DNA of 64,000 nt. Source: Nemopilema nomurai (lineage: Eukaryota > Cnidaria > Scyphozoa > Rhizostomeae > Rhizostomatidae). Positions 1 through 12,579 of this stretch are shown one piece after another. The DNA lies in NCBI GenBank assembly GCA_003864495.1, contig PEDN01001358.1, forward strand, positions 1 through 64,000, in the 5' to 3' direction. The position numbers and the translations under genes are program-made. The notes below the pieces were generated by a model. That model worked only from the letters and a program-made list of their open reading frames with translations, ran no database searches and was not told the origin of the DNA. The first letter of the stretch is position 1, and every line of letters begins with the position of its first letter.

Positions 1-141
1 AAAGTCATGAAGTCATTGAGATCATTGGTTGGATGAAAAGTTGAAAGAGGCCTAAACCAGCCTCCGATAAAATGAAAAAAAATTCATCGAAACAGCGATT
101 TTGGTAAAAAGACATAATGATCAAGAAAGATTTTGCCTTAC

Positions 142-3100
142 TAGGATCGACATTCTCTGAGATGACTTGAACATGGTCGTCTCTATCCGGCCGGCTTTGT
201 TCGTGTACAACGCCGAGGGCGTGCATCATTTCGTGCAGGACCGTGCCGAGGCGGTAGCAGCCTCGACCCAGTGTTATCTTCTGCATCCCGCCAGTTCTCC
301 CTACGCTAGAACTGCACCTATACGCAAGAACGTCAATACATAAGCAAAAGGCCTGCAAAGGTCACTTACGAGGCTATTTCAAAGACCGAAGAACTCCCAG
401 GGTGTTCAAGCTGACACAACTGATCGTTTCGTATTGTGGGTAATTTTTTGAAGGCCTCTATTAGTTGAGATAACTGAAGCAATAAGTTTCTAACCTGATG
501 AAACAATTATTTTTTGAACAGAGTATGAATAGAAAGAACAAGCAAGGCCTAGTACTTAGCAATCATTTGCCAATGCAAAGCTTTCTTAATAAGCCGAGCT
601 ATAAAGCAGTCGACACGCTTTGTATCATATGCAGAAAGGCGTTATCCGTTGATTGCCAGCGAGGAATGATCACATCACAGGTGAAGGAAAAAACTGGGCA
701 TGTAGGGCAAAAATGAAATAGGGAATGTCGATTTAATTGACATTGATGATTTTGGCTGTTGCTTTCCATCTAAGAGACTAACTTAATTTGAATTTCATTT
801 TTAGCTAGAAACTGCTAGCAGGTGTTTTAGCAAAGTGATCTATCTAAAACCGCCACTTTTTTCTTAAAAACTGCCAATTCTGTGCTTGATTGGAAAAATT
901 TAGAAAATTGCTCTGTGCATACGCCCAATGACATTGCATCAAAACACACTTTGAATGAATGAAACATGACTAAGGTTTGACTCAATCAATTTGACTTCAA
1001 TAACTTTAGTTCTATTAGAATGGAATTCAATTTTAACTAGATTAAAGTCAAGTTTGTGATTCGACGAGCGTGAAATTAAGTTTCGTAACAGGAACAAAAA
1101 ATGTTTAACTTACACGTGATTCTGTGATCTAAATAGGACATAGTCCATCTCGTTTGTACGGCGAACAAAGCGTATGCAAGTGAACTTATGAAATTCCCTC
1201 ATTGCCCGTCCTATGCTTGATAGTATACGATTTGCTGCAGACAGAAACAATATCTTTAAGGCTAATGTAGATCAAAACATGGAGCTTTTATGCTAAAATT
1301 GGGGACTTGCTTGCGAAGGCAATTGTGGGGGAGATCAGAAATCAGTAGCTTCCCATCGATTTATCTTTCTTAAGTATGAATCCAAGTACATGTTTGCAGA
1401 TGGTCATGAAATCTGTTCAAGCAAATTTGTACAAGCTTGTTGCGAAAGAACACGCATATCACTTATGGGAGTTTCTACTCTGAATTCAACACCAGATAGA
1501 TATGAAACAAATTAGCAAACATTTATGTCGCAGCTGGCTGATTCATTACGTCTACAACCTTGATGACGCAAAAGCTTTCAAGTAAACAGACTCTTCTGAA
1601 TAAAAATCAATGAAGCTATGACGTAGAAGGTTGATTACACAAACTGGTGTCCAACTCGTATGGAATGACTCCGCCAGGCCATTTGTGATCGGTTTCAACC
1701 AGTGCACTGCGTTTGGCGTACTTGTTCAAAACCGCCCTCCGCAGAATCGGGCTCATCACAATGTCGCCTTCAAACAGCTCTGCAAGAAAACGTTCAGTTA
1801 ATCTTTTACCAACAATTTTTTTATCTATGCCTGCATAGGTTTTATTGGTGTTTGACCATACTCTATGGCATAGAATAAACACTTGTTGAAACTGAAATGC
1901 CAGCATGTCTTTACATTCGACTTTTACCATTCCAGCGTTTTCATGGAATTTTCATTGCTCAGAATGCTAACTGACTTGCTAGCCTCATTTTTCTACGCAA
2001 AGTAATGCATATTGCTACCAATCGTTAGTTAAGCTTCACTTCAGTGCACCTTGACCTACCATTAAAGTTCTATTTAGCCCCGGTGGGGGGAGGGGGCTTA
2101 TTCATCTTTTCAGAGGGGGGCCATAAAAAAGAGGGGGCTTAATAAGAACTCAAAGTAATAATATCGCAAACATGTTTTTATGAAATTTTCGCTGAAATAA
2201 GTATCATGCAAATATTTTCAAAACGGTCTCGGACCATCGCGAAGGCTGCTAGAGACATTAGAAGCACAACCAAGGAAGAAAGCAAATTAGATACAGAAAA
2301 TATAGACGTTAAAAGTATTATAGGCTATCACTAAAGTATTATCACTAAACTTTCACATTTAACGCTTTTGACATTTCTATAACGATAGGGAGCTTTATAG
2401 AGAAGGGTGCTCATTTCAATTTTTTTATTAATAGCGTTGATAGAGCTTTAACGTTATATCTCTAGTTGTCAACCTTTTGGCTTTATCGTAAACCAGGAAT
2501 TTTTTGGCGGTGCTAAGAAGCATACCTTTATGAACATGATTTTTACGGAAAACGTTAGGAAATGCAACGTAGGGAATGGACGGTAAGAATAAATTGTTGG
2601 GAAATCTAACTTAAAGTTTCAATGTCATTACCAGGTTTACTAACTTGGTTTTGACTGTTTGGTTTTCCGAATTTTGTCAAATTATGATTGGTTTTCTAGG
2701 ATGAGCTCGAAACATATATTTGGTAGGCATCATAAAGAAAGTTAATTAAATGCAGTAAGGTATAGATGAAGGGCATTCTCTGTCATGGACAAAAAGGCAG
2801 TAAACTGACAGTTTATATTGACGATTTTCGTTAAATTTGTTATTTAAACAACCTCACGTTTGCTAAGAAACCTTAGGGGCAACAGAACGGCATCTATTTA
2901 CCAATTAGCCTTTGCACGTGTAACCACGAGCAGCTGATTACATAAGCTAGATTAATATCCTTGCAATATCGAAAAAACACCGGTAAGATAACCTTCTTGC
3001 CTGCAAGTGCTGCCTCCGTGCAACCCACGAATTCTAAATACTCTTTACGTGCAAAGTCCCTTAATAACTCTACCCGCTCTCTACAGAATAGCTGTTTTTA

Positions 3101-6100
3101 AATATTCCTACACTTACTATCATTATCTGAAAGATTTTGGTATTCATTTTCAGACTTCATGCTATTTATTTACATTTTGCCAGGGACAATAACTTTAATG
3201 AAGCGCCTTTGCTTGACTTTCATACGCTCACAAGTAGACACCCTTGACAGAACTATCTACGTTTAAGTCTTTGAGGCAAGTTAATAAGACTCTCCTGATA
3301 TCTCACTATCCTTCCTTTTCTAAAAAAGATATAAATATTTTAATTCAGTAAGATGCTTTTGCCGGATGAAAAGATTGAGAAGCGTCCTATTTTCAACCCT
3401 CTCTTTATCATGAAACATACATCTGTTTAGAATCTGCATAGAGCAAAGAAAAACCACTACCTCCATTCTTAGGTAAAGTGAGCTGGAAATGTTTTCTTTT
3501 GATCCATTTCTTCACTACATTCAAGGTATCTGCAAGGCAATGTCACGTTTTCAATAATGGTTAAAGAGAATTTGTTATAAAAGCATTGCAAGAAGAAAAC
3601 ACTCACTAACGATGGAAAAAGCTGCATCAACATAAGGCCATTCTAGTCAAGTGGACTCAATATAAGGTATACATCTAGAACAAATAACGTATTTTGCTGT
3701 TCAATGAAACCTGGTATAGGTGATGAAAAGTGACGACAAATCGGTCGAATTTAGGCCAAATATACAGAACACATATAACTAAAGAATATTTTGGATAAGG
3801 TGAGATAATGGAAGACTTTTTCAGGAGGACAGACTACAAAGACCCACAATAGAAAAGCATTTAATCGTAGACGTATGCCACAATAGAGGGAAAACATTTT
3901 TAATAAGGAAAATGGGATGTACGAAGAAGAACAAAGAGAAGGAACGGAGAAGCGAAAGTTTTGGGAGAAACAGTTATAAACTAATCATCGAGTGGCCATG
4001 GGAGGACAAAATGGCGTCTCTTTGTATCATCGATTTAGGGAATAATGGTGGAATATAAATCGTATAATCTACGGCTGACCGGTAAAGAAAATACGTTTAA
4101 TAATTGATGCATTGTAGAGAAGTAATGCAAGATCCATTGATGTGGAATTCGCTTTGAGGCTCGCTTAAAGGTCGATTATTAGCAGTTTTTTGCAATGAAT
4201 TCATCGGTGCCTAAACCATGTACCACCTGCTGCCATTATTTGACGTGGGTCTGTTTCCCTGCAAACCTGCTCATTCAAAACACGAGCAGCACTCGCAAGT
4301 GTTTAGATTTCCCACCTTCACTTGATCAGGGGGGCAACCGTTCGTGTCTTAAACAAATGCAGAACGATGCTGCAGCAGAGCTCCGATTCATTGCAGAACA
4401 ATCAAATGTTGCGGCGTGTTCAGAGGGGGAATGGTTCTAAACTATGCAGTTATTTTTGCATCATAAGATAGCTTTCTCTTTGGGTATAACTGATTAGTCT
4501 GCTAAGGCAACTTTCAATGTTGAGAAAAGTTTTTTTCTTTGTTTTTGGTGAAAAACGTACTGTGTAGCAGACGTTCTCTGTGCTTAATAACCAGTATAAT
4601 GTGCTTCGTTGATAGAGGAGAAGAGAAATAGTAAAATAAAAGATGGGGCAAGAAAAAGAAAGGTTTCGCAAAAAACAGATGAATGTACCTGATTATTGGT
4701 GACATACCCCCCAAAAATAGGACTGGAGATCTGTGTGAACAGAATGCAGCATTTTCCTTCTTTTCCTGTGATTTGACGTTCCAACAAAATTGTTACCCGG
4801 CTCTAAGCAACAAGACAAACTTTTTCCTAGAAGATGCTGTGCATCAGAAATTAGTGGCAGACAAATGTTTAAGATCAAATTAAATCATCCATCAATCACT
4901 TGATCATTTCTTGTATTTTCTATGAATTGCTGGTCGTGATGCCCACCCATGATCCAAAGCAAGATATACACAAAGAGTGAAAAACAACAGTCTTGCATTA
5001 GAAGTAAATAATATTGTTATTAACATTGACAAGCTTAGGCAGGATCCAGCCAACGCCTTTTCTTTCAGTGCTAGTTTCAAACATCAATTTAAAAGTCTTT
5101 AAGTGCTTTAAAGAGATTCTGCGCATGTTTGCAGCCAACACTCGGCGACTCATTACTTTGCTTTTGTGTTCATGTAGCCGACAATCGCGTTAGACTTCGA
5201 AATGGAATAGGGACTTACGATGCGAGAAAACCTTCAGAAGATGAAGATCAGCATTTAAGACAGAATCATCCTTGCTTGGGATGGAAAATCGTGCATTTCA
5301 AAATGTGATTAAAGAATATTAAACAGCAATAACATACAGACGTGTAGGATGGCTAGATAAGATTTTTAGCGCGATCGCTTTAAGTTAGAGAAACGGGCGT
5401 TTGTAGCAGCTGATGGCTTAATTTACTGGAGTTTGTGTTTCATTAAATTTGAGCCGTGTCTTTCGTATCGTGTTGCATTTGTAATGAGATGTTGTATGAA
5501 TTCAGCCTTGGTTATACACTGTCTCGGCAAGGCATTGCAAGAGGAGAGCACGAAAAATTATCCTAGACTGCTTCACTGTACAGCAGGGTATTGACCATTC
5601 GAAATTGAAATTCGACTGAACTTTGATGCCACGAAACTGGACTTTCATCTCCGTAAAATGCCTGCTAGCTTTCTATCATAGTGCAACGTACCTTCCCGAC
5701 ATGTTCCTGATAAATCGTGCCCAATTCCTCAGATGCTTAGCTCTGAATCTTTGGAAATATCTTCTGTTAGCATCAAAGTGTATGCAGATGGTTGAATCAC
5801 CCAGATCACCCAAAAATCATTCTTTGACACGTGTCTACAGCGTTCCATAGAGCCTACATGGCTTGGCTAAGTCCTCCCTTTATTTTTTGGTGATAATGGA
5901 ATCAGTAGAGTGAAGAAGATGACTGTTAAAAGGAGTTCGTGCAAGGATTTGAAAGCAATAATGGAACAGATGTTTCTTTACTATTCAGGTAATCCCAAAG
6001 TTCGACAGACTACAGTTCATTGTAGGTGCTGGCTTTGTCTCGTTCCGCAGTTAATAAAGAAAACCCAGGTCATGCTCACCAAGACGGCTTGAAAAGGAAG

Positions 6101-8289
6101 AGCAGAATGAGTCTTCTCTGTTGAGGCTAGATGGCATAGCGTGTTTTTGAGATTAAAGCTGCTTAGAGGTTCAAATGTTAGGTAAAAGAGCTGCTATACA
6201 ATCAGAAATGCAAGAGCGGTCCAAGTTGGGTCACAACAAGGAGCAAACAATGCTTGAATTTTTGTGGATTTCTTATTTCTCCTTCCTTCCAATGTCCCAG
6301 CAATAGTCTCATATCAGCAAAAAGCAGACAACAGAAATAACGCACGTGACAGAGTTTGTTATATCACCAGTCTGAAGTCAACTTAACGGTTACAGGGTTT
6401 TCTGGCTCGAAGCATAGTTACACCAAAAACTCAAGTGCAGTTATTAACAAATAATTTTTGATTTGATAGAAAGCTTTTTTTCGTCAAGAGTCAACCTGCA
6501 GTATTAAACAGAGCAAAGGACAAAAATTTGGCCATGATCAAAATAATGTCAGTAATACTCGGAAACAGTGCAAAGTAATTTCTGATCTTCTCTTTGCGTG
6601 CATATGTGCATCATTTTAGGTTATGGGGGAAGTTAACAGGTGATTGGGAAGTAGTTTCGACGAAAAGAAAGTAGCTAAAGGCAGGCTGAATTGAGCGTGT
6701 GTGAAGAAACATCGAAACCGGCAGCTCTGCGGTAAATCTGGCCTTTTTCTAAAAAGATCGATTTGCTAGGACCAGTCATTTGCATTTATGTTACCTCTAA
6801 TCCTTACTTCACACAATTTATTGCGCTTGTATTAAACAGCAGTCTCAAAAAATCAACACCGAACTTCTTCAAAGCAACAAAAGGTATGGCATCAGCTTCA
6901 GCCAGCTTGCTTTTGTTCTCTGGTATAAAAAGAGCAATCATATTGCAAGTTAAATCATTTTGTCGATTCGGTTTTCCCTGTTCGTTGATGTTACAGCCGT
7001 TAATGCAAATGCAAGGTGAAGCTCCCTTGAGAAAAATCGTTGACAAGACTTCTGGCTCTTTGCAATGATCAAACACAACATAATTGAGATGACCTCGAAT
7101 ATTCATGGCCTCATTCATAAGCTTGTCTAATACAAAGCTATAGATATCTGACTAACTTATGCATAAAAGATTTTTCTTGCTCAAATTCAAGAGTTATTTA
7201 TCTCTAATAAAAGCACCAGGCCTTTTCGCGTTTGTAAATTCTTTTCACGTTCTTTCGACTCCATGGAAACACCAATCTGCATGCGAAGTTTGTGTCATCC
7301 AATTGTCTTGTTTTGGTCATTGAATTTACAAGGCCTCATAGCGACGAAATGGCAACTTTTTATGCAATAACGGGTCTTCTTCAAATGCTTGTAAATTGCT
7401 CATGAAATTTTTAACGAAATCTAAAACTTTCTTTCAGAACTTCAGCAAAATTAATAAAAATTCTTCTCTAGTTTCTAGGATGGTTGATTGAACAAAGAGT
7501 AAGTTGAGAGAGAATGTGCTTATTCTATGCTACTGTCTGTCTTTGACAATTAAATAGAGAATATTTATGTCTTTTTAAAATACATATGCAACGGATGCCA
7601 GATAGATTTCAAAGAAAATTTTTTGGACTATCTCAAGGGAAGAGAGACTGTTTCATTCTGCTTTTCACCAAAGCTAAAAGATTTCAGGACAAGACGAGTA
7701 TGTTTTGTTTGAGCCTTTGCAATAGAGCTGCAATCAAAATCAAACATCCGATACTAAATATTCAGAAAACTGTTTGTTGCTGTCGAAAACGAGTTATCCT
7801 TTGCGACACCTTGCGAGCAGGTGAGGAAAGTATTGAACAATATAAAGGCTTTTAGCCCCGCTCGAGTTAATAAACAACGCACGTCAAGTAGCATAGCAAT
7901 TATCCTTTGATAAAAAGCAAGAGCCTTTCTTACATCGTATTCGGTATTGCAAAATCTTCCTTGACACGTCTTGACGAGTTAATAATCTGAAAAAGGCTAA
8001 GCGGTTGTTCTTCCAAAAACCCAGAAAACACATTTTCTCTTTGTTAGTCTTTCTTCATTAGTGAACAGAAGATCGATCGCGCGATTTATCAGGAATGAGC
8101 TAATCGCATATTGCAAAGGCAAGTAATACTTGACCAAGAATTTATACAACAGGTAAAGTTGGTTTACAATAATTCATAGAGTTATCTAATACCTCTGTTT
8201 TCCTCCAGACCTGCTGTGGACGAGTGCTGTCTTCTTCCTCCAATTACAAAACTGCAGATCAGCAAAAGAAACAACGAAATTAACTTCAT
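142..8289 (-). CDS. Astacin-family (M12A) zinc metalloprotease, 5' part, 4 exons
   Basis: Secreted zinc endopeptidase; the gene runs off the left edge, so the 3' end of the catalytic domain and any C-terminal domains are missing. Exons by hand: 8193-8289, 1639-1779, 1114-1234, 142-317; all phases agree (1, 1, 2, 1). Exon 1 starts with an ATG followed by a hydrophobic signal peptide (MKLISLFLLLICSFVIGG). Exon 2 holds the propeptide motif LFEGDIV and the mature N-terminus KWPGGVIPYELD. Exon 3 gives AMREFHKFTCIRFV, with the conserved TCIRF. Exon 4 carries CSSSVGRTGG and the zinc site HEMMHALGVVHEQSRPDRD, matching HExxHxxGxxHExxRxDRD: three zinc histidines and the catalytic Glu are all present. 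Acceptors are typical (TTCTTGCAG, TCTGTCTGCAG, GCGTATAG). Intron 1 is about 6.4 kb. Which astacin subfamily (BMP1/tolloid, meprin, nematode-like) cannot be told from this part. Confidence 0.9.
1780..8192. other. Long first intron of the astacin gene, no gene seen
   Basis: AT-rich non-coding sequence between the signal-peptide exon and the propeptide exon. Scattered ORFs of 60-104 codons on both strands show no recognisable domain or splice context. The only structured piece is a G-rich patch at about 2080-2145, described separately. Confidence 0.6.
2078..2145. repeat. G-rich repeat fragment related to the MITE-like element at 29.9 kb
   Basis: Read on the minus strand it contains two AATAAGCCCCCTC-type blocks and a block ending ACCGGGGCTAAATAG. 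The same AATAAGCCCCC blocks alternate in the interior of the TIR element at 29903-30284. The terminal sequence with CCGTAAATCC is not seen here, so this is an internal fragment or a diverged copy. Confidence 0.4.
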
Positions 8290-9208
8290 ATTACTTTAAT
8301 TCCTTAGAGAAAAACATCGGCCCTAAATTTGATCTCTGCGGTACTCAAGAGTTGACCGCATGGGAACCTGCCGTGGTGCGCATTAGCAGTATGTTCTTCC
8401 GTGGAGGAAAAGTCATCAATCAAAATGAAAAGCCTCCGCGCAAAGCATGCATGGAAAGCTGGTCAGTGAAAAACGAGCAAGCAAATGCCGACGGGGGTTT
8501 CACAAACGAACACCCATCAGGCCGATATGAAAGCGTCCACAGACGGGGGTGTTGAGAGTAAGGCTTTACGTGACCGGGGTGTTGTGAGGTCGGCTTTTTT
8601 ATTTATGGAATACTACTGCCTATAGTCGTAAGTTATGATATTGGAAATTCAGTAACAGCTATGAATTTTGAGCATTGGAGATTTAAAATATTCGATTCTT
8701 TCCTTTTCATATGCAATTTTTTAACTGAAGCATAGTTGAAAGAAGAATAAGAAATATATCTACTTGGTCGTTATTGTACCAGTTATGATTTCTACCTGAG
8801 TAAATGATCTGAATCGAACTGTTGATTTTGGCTCACCTCCAGTAAATGTGGCAATCAAATGACGATGCCAGTTTGCTGCAATTCAAAAATATATGCAACT
8901 GCCCGGGCCTATTTAATTTGAACTTGTAAATATATCAGAGCATTTGCCTTAATTTATATTTATATGCTGTCGATGTAGCTGATGCAACACGTAAAACATT
9001 TCTATCCTGTCAAAGAAGATGGATGCATCAATTCATACAAGAAAAATAAACTGAAAAGCAACAATTAAAATGAACAAAAAAATCTAGTCCTAAAAATGGA
9101 GGCTCTTAATTTTTAGAACGACGAAACATCAGAAACCACCACCAAAAAATATCTTGATAGCGAGACTCATAAGAAGTGATATCTTACCTGGCTCAAAGTC
9201 TACCTATT
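8290..9208. other. Non-coding gap upstream of the astacin gene
   Basis: Presumed promoter and 5' flank of the minus-strand astacin gene. Two GGGGTGTTG repeats lie at about 8545-8585. No gene or convincing promoter element was recognised. Confidence 0.5.
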
Positions 9209-9303
9209 TCATAGAGCCACTTTGTCTATGTCCTTGGTCCTTGAATACGCAGCCTCGCTAACTTTACTAGGATCTCTCCTTCCTAGGTTGAAGAAATTCA
9301 GAT
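9209..9303 (-). CDS. Possible 3'-terminal coding exon of an unidentified gene
   Basis: A strong acceptor (TTTCTTTTTCAG) at the high-coordinate side opens a 31-codon reading frame that ends in a TGA stop. The peptide is hydrophilic and contains FFNLGRRDPSKVSEAAYSR. Composition looks coding-like compared with the AT-rich surroundings, and the other two frames from this acceptor close quickly. No upstream partner exon was found, and I do not recognise the family. A GTAAGA donor-like site lies just after the stop (about 9184-9189), so this could also be part of a non-terminal or untranslated exon. Confidence 0.25.
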
Positions 9304-11634
9304 CTGAAAAAGAAACACCTCTAAAGCTGGGAAAAGCACGATCACTTATCGTCTGTTTTTGAGTGCTTGATCTTAAGCTCTTTTCCCTTATTTCCACATG
9401 CAAAAAATATTCTAAGCATATGAAACGTACTAATGGGATATGACACAAATTTGGTTGAGTTTATAGCAAAAGCCTCTCATCAGCTAATTTAATGTCCAGA
9501 GAGGTGTGGCTTTATGTTCTAATGAATTATTAAATACGTATTCTGAAGTATAGCGAAAACGTTTTAATATGTTTTGACAATCTATTTACCATGTTCATTC
9601 TTTATCAAAAAGACGGCTGCACAAACATATGACGAAAACGAGCGCCTTTCGTTTTCCTAACATCATGGTTATAGTTCGACTCAATACTGATTCCATGATT
9701 TATTCTTCATTTAACACATATCGCAAATGTTTATGAAACTTCAGTGGCACAATTAACTATGAGTTTAGTAACTTACTCCTAGAAGCATGTTTACAAGGGC
9801 GACCGGTCGTACGAATGAGAGACCTGTCTGAAGCGTGTTTACGAATAGTAGATTAGATATGTTTATGCTAATTAGATAAGTGTAAACAAACCAGTTCAAA
9901 GAAGGCTTTTGGCTCGTGCTCGTTTCAAGACCATTCTACCATTAATACCAGGATTAAGTCCAAAACATAGTTTGGAAATGCAAGTTGCTTTTCCATGCAG
10001 ATTGGCACTAGCTAAAAGCAAATAAAGGTTAAAATACGACGAAGTCGAGGTGGGGGTCGGAAAACTGCTTCAAGGTGATGGAAGCTCAAGTCAAGCATAT
10101 TCCGCCATGATTGATACTAATGGACGTTTGACATGAAATGATAGTCTTGGGTAGAATCTTATTATCAAGATTGTTCTTGGCACCTGAACCTAAAAATGCT
10201 TTGAAAAATGTAAAAGAGCTCGAATCGAAGTCACACTTGACTGTCCTCTTCTTTACTTGCTTAAGTTCCGTCTTTAGCTTTTTGCTTTCACAGGATTTTA
10301 GGTAGCGTAAACAAATTCACATTTTATTTTATCGATCATTCAATAGCCAATATGAAAAATACAAATGTAGTGGTTTTGGGTCTTAAATACAGGTACCGAG
10401 TCTCGGAGGCTAGCAAAATGGGTCGTTCTTTTGGGAGCCATCATCAATGATAGATTGAATTTCAAGAAAGAATTTTGATATGCCAAGCCAAACATCAAAT
10501 CATTTTTAACAAGCGAGTTCAGCCTCATGTTCAACCTAGAAAGAACAGCACGCAGAAGAGGGCATAGGTGTTTCTCTTCCTTTTCATTCCAGTTGCATCT
10601 TTGGACTCGAGGCTTTTCAGTGCCTCTGACAAAATAGAAATTTGACAACGACAGATCATCAATAGACAAGCCACAGGATTGTATGAAATTTATTTTCGCA
10701 TTCATCGATATCAATGCAAATTTCAGAGCAAACTTAAAAACATCAAGACTTAAAAACATCAAATAGTACCTTAGGATGCTGACTCTAGAGATTTATGCGT
10801 ATTCGCTGTTTATCATCGCTGTATTATCAGTAGGACGTCTACATCAAATTTGGAATTAACAATATTGGGATATTTCACAAATTGTTGTGTTACAGTGTTA
10901 CGTCTTTTATCAAAATGGTAAACAAATCAATAGCTTGTTCAACGTTGGGAAGCAAATACTTGCGTGTAAATTCGCAAATTTAGAAAAGGTAAGCTGTTCA
11001 ACATATATATATGTTAGGTTAAGGATTTGTCGCTTGAGGAATGAAAGTATGAATCATTCTCTGAACAAATACACTGTCAATCATTTCCAGTAGTAAATGC
11101 GAGTACATGCGTCACAACAAAATTTCAAAACGAGGCTGAAGTCACGTGGATAGTACAAGCATATTCCGGAGCCGTTACGTACGGCCTGCTGAAAGAACCC
11201 CCTTGGGCTTGCGGGCTTTCTGTTCAGAACAGAAAGTAAACACTCCAAGGGGTGGAGCTGGGTTTTCTGGGTCTATGGCAAAGCTTAGCAAAGAGGTGCG
11301 TTCAACTCACAACGGATGGTTTGTTGAAGAATGGCTTGATATGGAAGATAAAGGACAGCTAGCGACTATATATTCCCTTAGGGTTCAAAGCTTACAAACT
11401 GGTTTGCAGCCAAGGAAGCACCTTGCATGAAACAATCACTTAATCGAAGGGGCTTTTTTAGAAGCAACATCAAAGGCGGAAGAACCTGTTCAATCTAAGA
11501 AATGTCTCAGGTCACTGAAACACATCCAGATGCAAACACTTTATCATCTACAGTCAGTACATTAGAGGTGCTTTCAAGAAGAAATTTTCCTTAATAAAAA
11601 CCGCGAGTTACATGGTTTCAAAATACAGCTAGAT
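9304..11634. other. Non-coding stretch with a small palindrome cluster
   Basis: No supportable gene. ORFs of 60-140 codons occur by chance on both strands. At 11171-11252 several inverted repeats cluster and are listed separately. Confidence 0.5.
11199..11252. repeat. Nested stem-loop / palindrome
   Basis: CTTTCTGTTC and GAACAGAAAG form a perfect 10-bp inverted repeat around one base at 11216-11236. It is enclosed by CCCCTTGG at 11199-11206 and CCAAGGGG at 11245-11252. A further short palindrome (GCCGT...ACGGC) lies just upstream at 11171-11185. The function is unknown; it could be the end of a degenerate foldback element. Confidence 0.45.
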
Positions 11635-11663
11635 GATGTTTATGATGATGGTGGTGGTGATGA

Positions 11664-11694
<31 letters not shown>

Positions 11695-11713
11695 GATGAT
11701 GATGATGACCAGA
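11635..11713. repeat. (GAT)n microsatellite
   Basis: About 75 bp of GAT/GGT triplets with a few interruptions. On the minus strand it reads as a poly-histidine run, which is a translation artefact. It lies directly upstream of the Rep-like relic. Confidence 0.95.
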
Positions 11714-12576
11714 TGACCATTTCCCGAAACTCGCGTTCCCTCGTACCGGTTTTACCCTCGGGGCTCCTCCTCTCCTATAAATGCCAATCGCAAATCCTGT
11801 CAGTTTGTTGGGGGAGTAAGAGTACGATGACGATGGCGGTAAGAGCAAGAGGAGCGAAGGCGAAGTGCTGGACATTCACTTATACGTGCTGTCCTGAAAA
11901 TGCGAAGGAGCTGCTTGAGCAATGGCGCGTAGACTTCGCCTACTTGATTTCGTCCAAAGTCACCAGCGACGCATTTTACAGTAACATGCTGCGTGGCTAT
12001 GCTATTTTCAGATGCCAGAAAAGAAAGCACCAGGTGGAGGAAATAATAGGCATCGAAGGGAGGCCAGAGAGACTGGAGATGGCAATAGCCAAGGGTTCGT
12101 CCAGGCACCACATGGCTCAGGTCAAGTGCGGTGAGTCCTTTTATGAAATCGGCGAAAACTCCCTGAAAAGGAAGGACAAGAGCCAATTGGAGGTAATGCG
12201 CGACAGAAGGATGCAGGACGCAACGGAAGAGGCCATGGTGGAGGAGTTTGGGGAATCCTGGCTCCGCAGTCAATCGACCGTCAATCGGAGCATCGAGAGA
12301 CAGCGGACGGAGGTGTCAAACAGCAGATGCTGGAACGCTTCCAGAATGCCAATCTGCGACAGTGGCAGGAAACTGTCCTCCGGTTGGTTCGAACGCAGGG
12401 GCCAAGAAGAATTACGTTCGTTGTGGACGAAGAGGGCAACACAGGAAAGACATTTCTTGATGCGTAAGAGGAAAAACGTCGTTATAAATCTCGTTGAAAA
12501 AGTTAATTCGGACGGCGAGACTTCTGCCGAGCACTCCCGGCATCTGGCCACTATTTTCTTGTATCGTCTAATGTGA
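11713..12576 (+). pseudogene. Endogenous CRESS-DNA-virus-type Rep relic (endonuclease + start of SF3 helicase), broken
   Basis: Resembles the replication initiator of circovirus/nanovirus-like CRESS-DNA replicons, fixed in the host genome. What is seen: a beta-strand motif WTFTYT (motif I position, about 11869-11884), then GYAIF (11995-12009) where motif II normally carries its histidines, then YEIGE. At 12435-12452 a Walker A of helicase type (GNTGKT) is preceded by a VVDEE strand. Breaks: the N-terminal part lies in one frame (11713 onward) and the helicase part in another, with the switch at roughly 12300-12330. The helicase frame ends in TAA at 12465-12467, right after Walker A. Walker B and later motifs are absent. 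The motif II histidines are not visible, and the motif III tyrosine position reads as VKCG, so rolling-circle nicking would not be expected. The open 287-codon frame may extend beyond the true start. Sequence past about 12570 belongs to another element on the opposite strand. A Rep from a plasmid or transposon lineage is the alternative. Confidence 0.65.
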
Positions 12577-12579
12577 AAC

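Noticed and set aside
6804..7118. 104-codon minus-strand frame in the astacin first intron with several Cys residues
   Set aside because: No acceptor or donor fits an astacin exon, the flanking astacin exons join in phase without it, and an equally long frame lies on the other strand.
10340..10762. 140-codon minus-strand frame
   Set aside because: No recognisable motif, low-complexity start, no clear splice partners; kept out as unsupported.
11618..11875. Minus-strand frame with a long histidine run
   Set aside because: It is the translation of the (GAT)n microsatellite; there is no domain on either side and the plus-strand relic overlaps it.
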